Positions 10,029-19,987 of a DNA stretch of 64,000 bases are shown piece by piece. This DNA is from Sphingobacteriia bacterium RIFOXYC2_FULL_35_18 (lineage in GTDB: Bacteria; Bacteroidota; Bacteroidia; Chitinophagales; Chitinophagaceae). Position 1 is the first letter of the stretch. Each line of letters starts with the position of its first letter. The notes under the pieces are model-generated. The model was given only the letters and a program-made list of their open reading frames with translations. It had not been told where the DNA came from and searched no databases. The DNA lies in the NCBI GenBank assembly GCA_001829005.1, contig MIAG01000002.1:564837-628836 (forward strand), given 5' to 3'. A program made the position numbers and the translations under genes.

Positions 10029-11225
10029 TTACACAGATTCTTTTTGCAATAATGCGGGTATGGTTCGTAGAATCAATTTGATATCGTACCAAAAACTATG
10101 GTTTTCAGCATATTTATTGTCTAACATCAACCTTTCCTCCTCAGACATTTCCCCTTTTCCTCTTTTCTCAACCTGCCATAACCCGGTTATCCCAGCAGGG
10201 GCCATAAAACGCATCGCATACTTGTCTGTAGTCAGTTTTTCAGCTTCATACAACGGCAGAGGTCTATTTCCTACAATACTCATGTCTCCAATAATCACAT
10301 TCCATAATTGAGGCAATTCATCTATACTACTATTTCGAATAAACTTACCCACTTTGGTAATTCTGGGGTCATCTTTTAATTTAAAAAAGGCAGACCCTGC
10401 TTTTGCCTTTCTATTTTCACTGTATTGCTTTTCACACCATTGAATGGTATCAGAATAAATAGGGAATTTACATCCTGTTCCGGCAGCTTTACACTCGTCG
10501 CACAAGTATTCTTCTTCTTCGGTTTTGGCAACTGAATCATCCGCATTTGGTGCATATTGATTTAAATGTTTTAAATCTTTTAAGCGCTTATCAGCATTTA
10601 CGAACATAGACCTGAACTTATAGAACTTAAATGTTCTATACCCAGAACCAACCCTTAAAGCATAATAAAAAATGGGGCCTCTAGACTCTAACCTTAATAG
10701 AATACAAATAATGAGTAAAAGCGGAGAAAGCATTATCAATGCCAACCCTGCGAAGAAAATATCAAAAACCCGCTTAATAAATGGGGTCTTGTACTTGTGA
10801 AAGTCTAAGACATTATTAGTGTGTTTTAACTGACTCCATTGATTGATCAAAAAGGGAATTCTAGTTTCAATATTCTCTTTCTTGATAGGCAGCTTGAAAA
10901 CATCTGCTACCCCTGCCTTTAAAGTCATTTTGACTGTGCTTTCACTTAATTGCTGACTAACTAAAAAAAAGGGAACCGTTATATTTTTTTTGCTAACTAA
11001 AGTTTCTAGTAAAGAAATACCACCCGTGCCCAATACTTCGCTTTGCGAAACAATTGCAACTAAATTGAATTTATTTTTCTCCCAGTCTGCAAAAAAAAGC
11101 AGTGGATTAGCAAACCGCTTAACTTCTCGTCCACCCAAATTTGCTTCTGAAAAGATGGTGAAAATAAAGTCATCACAATTGAGTAGTACAATAACTTGAT
11201 CTTGGGGAGGTAATTGGGTGTTCAT
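10029..11225 (-). CDS. Bacterial sugar transferase (undecaprenyl-phosphate sugar-1-P transferase) with N-terminal receiver-like domain
   Basis: C-terminal FKRVFDIFFAGLALIMLSPLLL...FKFYKFRSM...RNSSIDELPQLWNVIIGDMSIVGNRPLPLYEAE...GITGLWQV; N-terminal about 130 aa with REC-like strand pattern. Confidence 0.88.
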   Translation of the reverse strand: MNTQLPPQDQVIVLLNCDDFIFTIFSEANLGGREVKRFANPLLFFADWEKNKFNLVAIVSQSEVLGTGGISLLETLVSKKNITVPFFLVSQQLSESTVKMTLKAGVADVFKLPIKKENIETRIPFLINQWSQLKHTNNVLDFHKYKTPFIKRVFDIFFAGLALIMLSPLLLIICILLRLESRGPIFYYALRVGSGYRTFKFYKFRSMFVNADKRLKDLKHLNQYAPNADDSVAKTEEEEYLCDECKAAGTGCKFPIYSDTIQWCEKQYSENRKAKAGSAFFKLKDDPRITKVGKFIRNSSIDELPQLWNVIIGDMSIVGNRPLPLYEAEKLTTDKYAMRFMAPAGITGLWQVEKRGKGEMSEEERLMLDNKYAENHSFWYDIKLILRTIPALLQKESV

Positions 11226-11243
11226 TGAGGCAATTTGATGAAA

Positions 11244-11639
11244 TTATTTTCTAATCCTGCGTAAAACCACTCTTAATCTTGCTTCTAGCTCTTTAGGATT
11301 AAAAGGCTTTACTAGGTAATCATCGGCTCCAGCTTCCAAACATTGAATGATCATTTCAGAACTTTCTTCCCCTGACAAGATGATAATTGGAATAGCATTA
11401 AAAAAATCACTTGCACGGAGCTGTTTGGTTAAAGCAAGCCCTCCCATTACTGGCGTATTTAAATCTGAGATGATTAAATCAGGCACATTTCCTTGTTGCA
11501 AAAAAGCCATTGCATCTACTCCATCTTTAAAGATTTCCACTTGATAATGGGTGCTTAAATATTTTTTTTAAATCAGTTGCATGGTCATCTCATCTTCCAC
11601 CACAACAATTTTTAAAGTATCAGAATCGGTGAATGCCAT
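11244..11639 (-). pseudogene. Single-domain response regulator interrupted by an in-frame TAA
   Basis: Continuous frame MAFTDSDTLKIVVVEDEMTMQLI*KKYLSTHYQVEIFKDGVDAMAFLQQGNVPDLIISDLNTPVMGG...LSGEESSEMIIQCLEAGADDYLVKPFNPKELEARLRVVLRRIRK; only the stop breaks the REC fold (track lists 11244-11540 from a GTG). Confidence 0.75.
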
Positions 11640-11741
11640 ATTTTAAAATTTTGCTAATGTATGAAATCTAAATATATTTAAATATGTAATAAGCGAATTT
11701 ATATAGTTTTTAATCATTTTCTTGCTTAATTTTTAAAATTC

Positions 11742-12548
11742 ATGAGACCCATTTCAATCCCCCCGTATATTAGTCAGCTATTCAATACCAATCCGGCGGC
11801 AACTACAACCAGTTCCTTGGTAAAAGAAAGATACCAGCAATTATCGAAGGGTGAGCCAATCGTATCGATTGTAATGCCTGCCTATAATGAAGAAGCTAAT
11901 ATTTTACAGACCCTATTATCATTAAGTAATAACGATACCCAATGGCCTGTAGAAATTATTGTTGTCAACAACAATTCTAAAGACAAAACAGAGGAAATGG
12001 TGCTTAATACGGGTATTCCATGTATCAGGGAAACACAACAAGGCATAACCAATGCCAGAAATGCTGGATTGTCAGTAGCAAAGGGCATGTATATTTTGAA
12101 TGCAGATGCCGATACTATTTACCCAAAGGATTGGATTGAAGAAATGGTAAAACCATTAGCCAATAACAATCAAATATGCTCTGTTTATGGAAGATTCTCA
12201 TTTATTCCCATAGGAAGTACAGGTAGATTAACCTATTTTTTCTACGAATATTTTGCCGATTTAATGAGATGGATCAATAAACTATTTAGAGATGAAGCCA
12301 TGAATGCATATGGCTTTAATTCTGGCTTTAGGAGAGAGCAAGGTCTCAGTGTTGAAGGGTTTAATCACCCACCAGGCACCAATGAAGATGGATGGTTGGC
12401 CCTTAAATTGAGAGAGAAGGGATACGGAAAATTATTTTATGTAACCAACATTAAAGCCTTGGTTTGGACCACAGATAGAAGAATACAAATTGATGGAGGA
12501 CTTCTCAAAGGGACCATTAAAAGACTTAAAAGAATGATTGGGCTTTAA
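11742..12548 (+). CDS. Glycosyltransferase family 2
   Basis: VSIVMPAYNEEANILQTLLSL...IIVVNNNSKDKTEEMV...LNADADTIYPKDWIEEM. Confidence 0.88.
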   Translation: MRPISIPPYISQLFNTNPAATTTSSLVKERYQQLSKGEPIVSIVMPAYNEEANILQTLLSLSNNDTQWPVEIIVVNNNSKDKTEEMVLNTGIPCIRETQQGITNARNAGLSVAKGMYILNADADTIYPKDWIEEMVKPLANNNQICSVYGRFSFIPIGSTGRLTYFFYEYFADLMRWINKLFRDEAMNAYGFNSGFRREQGLSVEGFNHPPGTNEDGWLALKLREKGYGKLFYVTNIKALVWTTDRRIQIDGGLLKGTIKRLKRMIGL

Positions 12549-12580
12549 ATTGAGGGAATGGTTGTACATTAACTGTACAT

Positions 12581-14101
12581 ATGAAAGCGATAATTTGCTC
12601 CCAACATGGAGGCCCTGAATTACTGGAATTAATTGAAACACCAATCCCGGAAATTGGAGAAGATCAAGTATTAATTGAAGTGTATTACTGTGGAGTCAAT
12701 TTCCCTGACACACTTATAATTCAAGACAAATATCAATTTAAACCTCCACTACCCTTTTCGCCAGGAGGTGAAATAGCAGGAATAGTTACACATATTGGCA
12801 AAGGAGTGCATAATTGCAAAATAGGCGATCGAGTGGTAGCACTTTGTGGTTGGGGTGGAATGGCAGAACAAGTAAGTGTGAAAGCCTCCCATGTTTTTAC
12901 AATACCAGCTGAATTAGATTTGTTAGATGCTTCCATATGCATGTATACATTTGGAACCGCATTTTTTGCATTAAAAAATAAAGCTCAGTTAAAAGCAGGC
13001 CAAACAGTATTGATATTAGGAGCTGCTGGTGGTGTAGGATCTGCTGCCATTATGTTGGCAAAACTAATGGGGGCTAAAGTAATAGCAGCTGCATCTAACA
13101 ATGAAAAATTGGACTATTGCAAGTTGATTGGTGCAGATGAAACCATAAATTATACTTCTGAAAACTTGAGACAAAAGATCAAAGAAATCACTAGTAACAA
13201 GGGAGTAGAAGTGGTATTTGATACCATTGGAGGGCCATTAGCAGAAGAGTCCTTAAAAAGTTTATCATGGAATGGTCAATATTTAATTATAGGCTTTGCT
13301 TCGGGAATTATACCGCAACTTCCTTTTAATCTTGCCTTACTCAAAGGAAGTTCGGTGCATGGAATTTTTTGGGGTGCATTTGCCGAAAAAGAACCTTATT
13401 CAAACAAAGAAAATTTTATTCAAATTATACAATGGATTTTACAAGGAATTTTAAAGCAACATATTCATCAACTTTATTCTCTTGAAGATGCTCCAAAAGC
13501 GATTGCCGATATGATACAGAGGAGAATCAATGGAAAAGCAGTTATTCAAATTAAAGCGGAACCAATCAGCACTAAGAGAAATAATAATACTACTATTTCA
13601 AAGGAAAAAAATAATAACCAAAATATTACGAATGATGCAGTAGGTAAATTAATCATTAACGGGAAAGATGCAATTCATCAATATATTGGCAACACCATTG
13701 GACCTGGGAAATGGATGATTATAACTCAAAAAATGATTAATGAGTTTGCTTCTACCACTCAAGACAATCAATGGGTACATATTGATGAAGTTAAGGCGGC
13801 TAAATATTTACCTGAGGGGAAAACAGTTGCCCACGGATACCTTACCATGTCATTGGTTTCACATTTACTATTTGAATTGATTGAATTAAAAGGGGTGAAT
13901 TCTTTTTACAATTACGGCTTAAACAAAGCTCGTTTCATTAGTCCAGTTAAGGTAAATGACAAAATGAGATTAAGTGCGATTTTAGAAAAAGCAGAAGTAC
14001 AATTAAATGGTTCAATTAAATTATTTTTAAACTGTACCATTGAAATAGAAGGAATAGAAAAGCCTGCTTATGTTGCAGAAATAATCAGTATTATCAATTA
14101 A
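12581..14101 (+). CDS. Fusion: zinc-type/quinone oxidoreductase (MDR) + MaoC-like hydratase domain
   Basis: N-term SQHGGPELLELIETPIPEIGEDQVLIEVYYCGVNFPDTL...VLILGAAGGVGSAAIMLAKLMGA; C-term FASTTQDNQWVHIDEVKAAKYLPEGKTVAHGYLTMSLVSHLL (MaoC/NodN motif). Confidence 0.88.
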   Translation: MKAIICSQHGGPELLELIETPIPEIGEDQVLIEVYYCGVNFPDTLIIQDKYQFKPPLPFSPGGEIAGIVTHIGKGVHNCKIGDRVVALCGWGGMAEQVSVKASHVFTIPAELDLLDASICMYTFGTAFFALKNKAQLKAGQTVLILGAAGGVGSAAIMLAKLMGAKVIAAASNNEKLDYCKLIGADETINYTSENLRQKIKEITSNKGVEVVFDTIGGPLAEESLKSLSWNGQYLIIGFASGIIPQLPFNLALLKGSSVHGIFWGAFAEKEPYSNKENFIQIIQWILQGILKQHIHQLYSLEDAPKAIADMIQRRINGKAVIQIKAEPISTKRNNNTTISKEKNNNQNITNDAVGKLIINGKDAIHQYIGNTIGPGKWMIITQKMINEFASTTQDNQWVHIDEVKAAKYLPEGKTVAHGYLTMSLVSHLLFELIELKGVNSFYNYGLNKARFISPVKVNDKMRLSAILEKAEVQLNGSIKLFLNCTIEIEGIEKPAYVAEIISIIN

Positions 14102-14111
14102 AATATTAAAT

Positions 14112-15920
14112 ATGGCCAAGTATACGAATATGGAATTCTTGAAATTCTTATTATTTAATGTTCATCCTATAAATCAACTATTTAAACATGAACGATTTGC
14201 CCATTTAAATGAAGAACAAGCTTGGATGATGATTGAATCTGCTAAGCAATTGGCAGACCAAGAGTTTGCACCTTATTTTAAAGAAATGGATACTACACCT
14301 GCTTCTTATGATGGCAAAGGAAATGTTTTAACGCATCCAGCACTAAAGAAAATGATTAATACCGCCGCAGAACAAGGTTGGATTGGAGGCAGTGCATTGT
14401 TTGAACACGGAGGAATGCAATTGCCCGAGATGATTTTTGGAACGGCACATCATTTATTTCAAGCTGCCAATAATGGAGTACAAGGGTATTTAGGTTTATC
14501 AGCAGGTGCTGCTGGTCTAATCACCAGCTTTGGCACCATTGAACAATTGGAGCAATATGTGCCAAAAATATACGCAGGAGAATGGCAAGGAACAATGGCG
14601 CTTACAGAACCTCAAGCAGGAAGTTCATTAACAGATATTACGACTGCTGCAAAACCATTGACCGAAAACAGTTATTTAATAAAAGGCCAAAAAATATTTA
14701 TTTCTGGTGGACAGCATGAAGCTTGTTCAAATTTTATACATCTCACACTTGCAAGAATTGAAGGGGCACCTGCGGGAGTAAAAGGAATTTCACTTTTTAT
14801 TGTTCCAAAATTTAGGCCAAATAAAGATGGCAGTTTAGAATATAACGACGTTTATTGTGCAGGTGATTTTCAAAAAATGGGGCAAAGAGGATATGCAACC
14901 ACACACCTTTCATTTGGAGACAATAATGACTGCATAGGATACTTAGTAGGAGAACCCCACAAGGGATTGAGCTATATGTTTCAAATGATGAATGGCGCTA
15001 GAATTAGTGTTGGCCTTTGCGCTGCATCAGTTGCTATGGCCGCATATCAAGCATCTCTCCAATATTGCACTGAACGCCCACAAGGAAGATTACCCGGTGA
15101 AAAAGATCCAAGCAAACCTCCTGTAAATATTATACAACATGCCGACATTCAAAGAATGTTATTTACACAAAAAGCCATATCGGAAGGTTCAATCTCCTTG
15201 GGAATTGAATGCAATAAATTATACGATTTATATCATGCTTGTAATAATGAAGAAGAAAAAAATAAATATTTTTTATTGCTAGAAATTTTAACTCCTATAG
15301 TTAAAACCTATCCTTCTGAACAAGGAAGCAGATCTGCAGCTTTAGCAATACAAACCCTGGGAGGATATGGATTTACCACAGATTTCCCAGTACAACAACA
15401 TTACCGAGACTTAAAAATCATGTCTTTATATGAAGGCACAACTGGTATTCAGTCAATTGATTTATTAGGTAGGAAGGTTTTAATGGAAAAAGGAAAAGCC
15501 TTAAACTTATTATTAGATGAAATTCAATTCACCATAACAAGTGCCAGCCAATTCGAAACTATAAAAGAGAATGCTGAAACATTAAACAATGAACTATCTA
15601 GAATTAATTGGACCATTAAACATTTGAATAAATATTTAATAGAAGGTAAAATAGAAAAATACTTAGCTGATGCAACTGTATTTTTAGAAATGATGAGCTA
15701 TTGTGTAATTGGATGGCAATGGCTTAAAATGGCAACCAAAGCTTCAGAAATGATTCAATCTGGAGAAATTCCTGCTAATAATAAGGCTTTTTATGAAGGT
15801 AAAATTCATACTTGTCAATTTTACTTTAAGTATGAAATGCCTCATACAGCCGCTTGTGCTGCTACATTACTAGATGAATCCGAATTGACATTCATTGCCA
15901 ATTTTGACGTATTCCACTGA
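14112..15920 (+). CDS. Acyl-CoA dehydrogenase, long form (602 aa)
   Basis: GTMALTEPQAGSSLTDITTAA, ISGGQHE, GARISVGLCAASVAMAAYQASLQYCTERPQGR, QTLGGYGFTTDFPVQQHYRDLKIMSLYEGTTGIQSIDLLGRK. Confidence 0.92.
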   Translation: MAKYTNMEFLKFLLFNVHPINQLFKHERFAHLNEEQAWMMIESAKQLADQEFAPYFKEMDTTPASYDGKGNVLTHPALKKMINTAAEQGWIGGSALFEHGGMQLPEMIFGTAHHLFQAANNGVQGYLGLSAGAAGLITSFGTIEQLEQYVPKIYAGEWQGTMALTEPQAGSSLTDITTAAKPLTENSYLIKGQKIFISGGQHEACSNFIHLTLARIEGAPAGVKGISLFIVPKFRPNKDGSLEYNDVYCAGDFQKMGQRGYATTHLSFGDNNDCIGYLVGEPHKGLSYMFQMMNGARISVGLCAASVAMAAYQASLQYCTERPQGRLPGEKDPSKPPVNIIQHADIQRMLFTQKAISEGSISLGIECNKLYDLYHACNNEEEKNKYFLLLEILTPIVKTYPSEQGSRSAALAIQTLGGYGFTTDFPVQQHYRDLKIMSLYEGTTGIQSIDLLGRKVLMEKGKALNLLLDEIQFTITSASQFETIKENAETLNNELSRINWTIKHLNKYLIEGKIEKYLADATVFLEMMSYCVIGWQWLKMATKASEMIQSGEIPANNKAFYEGKIHTCQFYFKYEMPHTAACAATLLDESELTFIANFDVFH

Positions 15921-15979
15921 TAATTTGTAATATGGCTTTTGAATTATTTATATTTACCAATCATTTGATACATTAAGTT

Positions 15980-16954
15980 ATGCTGAAAGTAGGCGTTTTT
16001 GGAGTAGGTCACTTAGGTAAGTTCCACCTAAACAATTGGAAAGAAATAGAAGGGATTAAATTAGTTGGATTTTTTGATCCCAACAATGATAACGCCAAAG
16101 AGGTAACGGAAAAATATGGCCTGAAGCGATTTATGGATGAAGACAAGTTGATGGATGCTTGTGATATCATTGATGTGATTACGCCTACCAATCAACACTA
16201 CGAAATATGCATGAAAGCGGTAAGAAAAGGAAAGCATGTTTTTGTTGAAAAACCAATCACCCATACTTTACAGGAAGGAAAGAACTTGGTAAATATGGTT
16301 AGAGAGGCCAATGTAAAATTACAAGTAGGTCATGTTGAGAGATTTAACCCCGCATATTTAGCGGTAAAAGACCTCAACTTAAACCCAATGTTTATTGAAG
16401 TGCACAGATTGGCTCAGTTTAATCCTAGAGGAACTGAAGTAAGTGTGATTTTAGATTTAATGATTCATGATATAGACATTATTTTGAGTTTAGTTAAAAG
16501 TGATGTAAAAAGTATTGCAGCAAGCGGAGTAGCTGTAATGACAGAAACTCCCGATATTGCTAATGTGAGAATTGAATTTAATAATGGATGTGTAGCTAAT
16601 TTAACCAGCAGTAGAATTAGCATGAAAAAAATGAGAAAGATGCGTCTTTTTCAAAAAGATGCATATATAGGAATCGACTTCTTAGAAAAAAAGACAGAAA
16701 TTATTAAACTCAAGCAGCCGGAAGATGAAAATGTATTTTCATTTGATATAGACACCCCTAATGGCAAGAAAACAATTGCAATTGCTACACCCTCTATTGA
16801 GCCGCTCAATGCAATAAAATTAGAGTTAACTTCATTTGTAGATGCAATATTAAATAACAAGCCAACTCAGGTAAATGAAATTGATGGGTATCTTGCTATG
16901 GAAGTAGCTCATCAAATTTTAGAAAAAATAAACAATACCAGCATACTGGTTTAA
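15980..16954 (+). CDS. Gfo/Idh/MocA family oxidoreductase
   Basis: LKVGVFGVGHLGKFHLNNWKEI...GKHVFVEKPITHTLQEGKNLV...QVGHVERFNPA. Confidence 0.9.
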   Translation: MLKVGVFGVGHLGKFHLNNWKEIEGIKLVGFFDPNNDNAKEVTEKYGLKRFMDEDKLMDACDIIDVITPTNQHYEICMKAVRKGKHVFVEKPITHTLQEGKNLVNMVREANVKLQVGHVERFNPAYLAVKDLNLNPMFIEVHRLAQFNPRGTEVSVILDLMIHDIDIILSLVKSDVKSIAASGVAVMTETPDIANVRIEFNNGCVANLTSSRISMKKMRKMRLFQKDAYIGIDFLEKKTEIIKLKQPEDENVFSFDIDTPNGKKTIAIATPSIEPLNAIKLELTSFVDAILNNKPTQVNEIDGYLAMEVAHQILEKINNTSILV

Positions 16955-16970
16955 TTATTATTAAGAAAGT

Positions 16971-18377
16971 ATGCAAACCAGAAGAAGAAATATTAGTTTA
17001 TATATACTTAGCGACTTCGTTTTTTCTTTGGTTGTGCTAATTTTATATGTCCTTATTTATCCTGAAAAAAATCATAGTTCACTTTCCTTTTTAAACATTA
17101 ATATAGTTGGAATTGATACAATCCTAAGTCTTTTCATTATTCCACTATTTTGGATTTGCTTTTATTTTATTACGGGAAGTTACAATAGGTCATTATACGA
17201 TAAATCTAGACTAAGTGAGCTTACTGCAACATTGCTGCACTCCATGTTAGGAACATTATTGCTATACTTTTTTCCCAGATTTAGTCATATTATATCTGCT
17301 AACCAGTTTTTCATTTATTTTCTTTTACAATTTTTACTTGTTGCAAGCGCTAGAACACTTTTACTTTTTCAAACAAAGAAAACACTTAAAAGAGGTGAAG
17401 TCTATTTTAAAACATTAATTGCTGGTAATAATAACAATGCAATCAAAGTTTTTGAAGCACTAAATCGCAATTTTAAATACTTAGGATTTAAAACAATTGG
17501 ATTTGTTTCAGTTTACGGTGAAGATTCAAAAAATGGGTTATCCAAATGGATACCTCATTTAGGGCCAGTTCAATTGATTAAAAAAATTGTAGAAGAACAT
17601 CAAATAGAAAGAGTCATCATTTCAATAGAAAAAAAAGACAAACAAATTATTGAAGAATTAGTTAGTGCATTAACTGAAAAAGAAATTGATATAAAAATGG
17701 TTCCAGATACCATTGACATATTAGCCGGATCTGTAAAAACCAGCAATGTATTAGGAGCAATGTTGATGGATATTCAAACAGCCGCAATGTCTCCAGAAGA
17801 GCAACATGTGAAACGTTTAATGGATTTAATAGCAGCATTACTAGGATTAATTTTACTTAGCCCATTGATGTTGTATTTAGCTTTGAGAACCGCATTGGGA
17901 ACCAAAGGTGGCGCCATTTATAAACAAGAACGTATAGGATTTAGAGGGGAACCATTTATCATCTACAAGTTTAGAAGCATGTATGAAAATGCTGAAAAAG
18001 ACGGACCAGCATTATCAAGCGACCATGATCCAAGAATAACTCCCTGGGGTAAATTCATGAGAAAATGGAGACTAGACGAATTACCACAGTTGTGGAATAT
18101 ACTAAAGGGAGATATGAGTTTAGTTGGCCCTAGACCTGAAAGGAAAACTTATATTGATTTACTTCTAAAAAAATCTCCCTACTATAGATATTTATTAAAA
18201 GCTAAACCAGGCCTTACTTCTTGGGGAATGGTTCAATTTGGTTATGCATCAACAATAGATGAAATGTTAGATCGTATGCAATACGATTTAATTTATGTTG
18301 AAAATGCGTCCATCTTACTAGACTTTAAAATTTTAATGCACACGCTTAGAATTATACTTTCGGGAAAAGGAAAATAA
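16971..18377 (+). CDS. Exopolysaccharide biosynthesis polyprenyl glycosylphosphotransferase
   Basis: N-terminal TM bundle, CoA-binding-like middle, C-terminal KRLMDLIAALLGLILLSPLMLYLALRTALGTKGGAIYKQERIGFRGEPFIIYKFRSMYENAEKDGPALSS...RKWRLDELPQLWNILKGDMSLVGPRPER. Confidence 0.92.
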   Translation: MQTRRRNISLYILSDFVFSLVVLILYVLIYPEKNHSSLSFLNINIVGIDTILSLFIIPLFWICFYFITGSYNRSLYDKSRLSELTATLLHSMLGTLLLYFFPRFSHIISANQFFIYFLLQFLLVASARTLLLFQTKKTLKRGEVYFKTLIAGNNNNAIKVFEALNRNFKYLGFKTIGFVSVYGEDSKNGLSKWIPHLGPVQLIKKIVEEHQIERVIISIEKKDKQIIEELVSALTEKEIDIKMVPDTIDILAGSVKTSNVLGAMLMDIQTAAMSPEEQHVKRLMDLIAALLGLILLSPLMLYLALRTALGTKGGAIYKQERIGFRGEPFIIYKFRSMYENAEKDGPALSSDHDPRITPWGKFMRKWRLDELPQLWNILKGDMSLVGPRPERKTYIDLLLKKSPYYRYLLKAKPGLTSWGMVQFGYASTIDEMLDRMQYDLIYVENASILLDFKILMHTLRIILSGKGK

Positions 18378-18383
18378 GCTTAC

Positions 18384-19301
18384 TTGAAATATAAAATTGA
18401 AATATTACCATCAAAGCAAATTAATAGAGAGAAGTGGGACCATCAAGTTACAGAATCAACTAATGGTTTAATCTATGCACAAAGCAATTATTTAGACTTT
18501 GTTTCGGACCAATGGGATGGATTAATCATTAATGACTATGAAACGATAATGCCTGTTCCATGGAGAACCAAAGCAGGTATAAAATATGCTTATACACCTG
18601 CATTTACACAACAACTTGGGTTTATTGGCTCTCCGTTAAATGAGCATACAGAGAGAATAGTTAAAAGAATTTATTCTACCTATAGATATGGGAGTATTTT
18701 GTTAAATGCAGGCAATAGTATAACAGCAAAAATTGTTCAAGCCTACCCAAAACCAAACCTGCTATTAAATTTAGAACGTCCATTTAATGAAATTAAATTG
18801 ATGTTTAGAAAAGACCATATTCAAAATGCCCAAAAAGCAGCAAACAACGGATTAATTTATACTGAAATCATACCCATTGAAAAAGCTGTATTATTTTATG
18901 AATTAATTAATGGTACTAAAACACCACATATAGCCGCTTCCAATTATCAACAATTAGAAAAATATTGCAACTCAATTTTAAAATTCAACCAAAACTGTTT
19001 TACAAGGGCTGTACTCAATGATTATGGAGACTTGTTGTCGTCTGCATTATTTTTAAAGGATGAAAAACGCATTTATAATATCATGAATGCTACTAGCGAA
19101 ATGGGAAGAGCAGAAAAAGCCAATCATTTATTATTTCATCATGTAATTCAAGAGTTTGCTGAAAAAAAATTAATTCTTGATTTCGAAGGGTCATCTATTC
19201 CTGGAATTAAACATTTTTATGAAGGATTCGGATGTTCCGTAGAAGTTTATTTTCTCTGGCATTATAATAAATTGCCTTTCCCTCTATCCTTAATTCCCTA
19301 A
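18384..19301 (+). CDS. GNAT/FemAB-like acyltransferase-fold protein (hypothetical)
   Basis: 305 aa, TTG start; overall layout suggests GNAT/FemX-like (LILDFEGSSIPGIKHFYEGFGC). Confidence 0.5.
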   Translation: MKYKIEILPSKQINREKWDHQVTESTNGLIYAQSNYLDFVSDQWDGLIINDYETIMPVPWRTKAGIKYAYTPAFTQQLGFIGSPLNEHTERIVKRIYSTYRYGSILLNAGNSITAKIVQAYPKPNLLLNLERPFNEIKLMFRKDHIQNAQKAANNGLIYTEIIPIEKAVLFYELINGTKTPHIAASNYQQLEKYCNSILKFNQNCFTRAVLNDYGDLLSSALFLKDEKRIYNIMNATSEMGRAEKANHLLFHHVIQEFAEKKLILDFEGSSIPGIKHFYEGFGCSVEVYFLWHYNKLPFPLSLIP

Positions 19302-19303
19302 GT

Positions 19304-19978
19304 TTATTTTTTTCGCTCATCTAAAATAGCCCTTGCTAACAATAGATCTGTTGGCCTTGTAACCTTAAGATTACTATATTCTCCTTCAATTAAATGAACA
19401 GATTCCCCTGAAGCCTCAACCACTGTTGCTTCATCAGTAAAAGAATCTTGATAAGATCGATTGAAAGCAGTTACTAAAATAGATGATAAAAAAGTTTGTG
19501 GTGTCTGCACTATTTTAACCTGATCTCTATTTATTGCAGAATGATCATTGTTATTGACTATCCGAACACTATCCGTGCAAGTGACAACAGGAATAGCCGA
19601 ACCTTTTTCAATGGTTTGCTCAAAACATCGCTTGATTAAATTAGGCGTTAGTAAACACCTTACTCCGTCATGTACAAAAACAACTGCAGGATTTTTAATC
19701 TGTAGGATACCATTTTGAACGGAATGAAATCTGGTTGAGCCTCCCACCACAAGGCTTGCTTGTTGGGTGATCCCCATTTCATTGATTAATTCTTGCCCCG
19801 CAGTTAAATAATCTTTAGGCAATACCAATAAAATGGAAATATCTTGATATGCTTCTAAAAAAGCAGAAATGGTATACCACAACAAAGGCTTTTCATTCAG
19901 CAATAAAAACTGTTTAGGAATTGGACTACCCATTCTTGTTCCAGAGCCACCTGCCGTTATAATCGCGATTTTTTGCAC
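19304..19978 (-). CDS. ispD: 2-C-methyl-D-erythritol 4-phosphate cytidylyltransferase
   Basis: IAIITAGGSGTRMGSPIPKQFLLLNEKPLLWYTI...VFVHDGVRCLLTPNLI...VTCTDSV...QTPQTF...FTDEATVVEASGESVHLIEGEYSNLKVTRPTDLLLA. Confidence 0.93.
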   Translation of the reverse strand: MQKIAIITAGGSGTRMGSPIPKQFLLLNEKPLLWYTISAFLEAYQDISILLVLPKDYLTAGQELINEMGITQQASLVVGGSTRFHSVQNGILQIKNPAVVFVHDGVRCLLTPNLIKRCFEQTIEKGSAIPVVTCTDSVRIVNNNDHSAINRDQVKIVQTPQTFLSSILVTAFNRSYQDSFTDEATVVEASGESVHLIEGEYSNLKVTRPTDLLLARAILDERKK

Positions 19979-19987
19979 GGTTGCAAG

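Noticed and set aside
9874-10092. 72-aa - strand ORF between the TolC-like and sugar transferase genes
   Set aside because: Overlaps both neighbours out of frame; hydrophobic random-like sequence.
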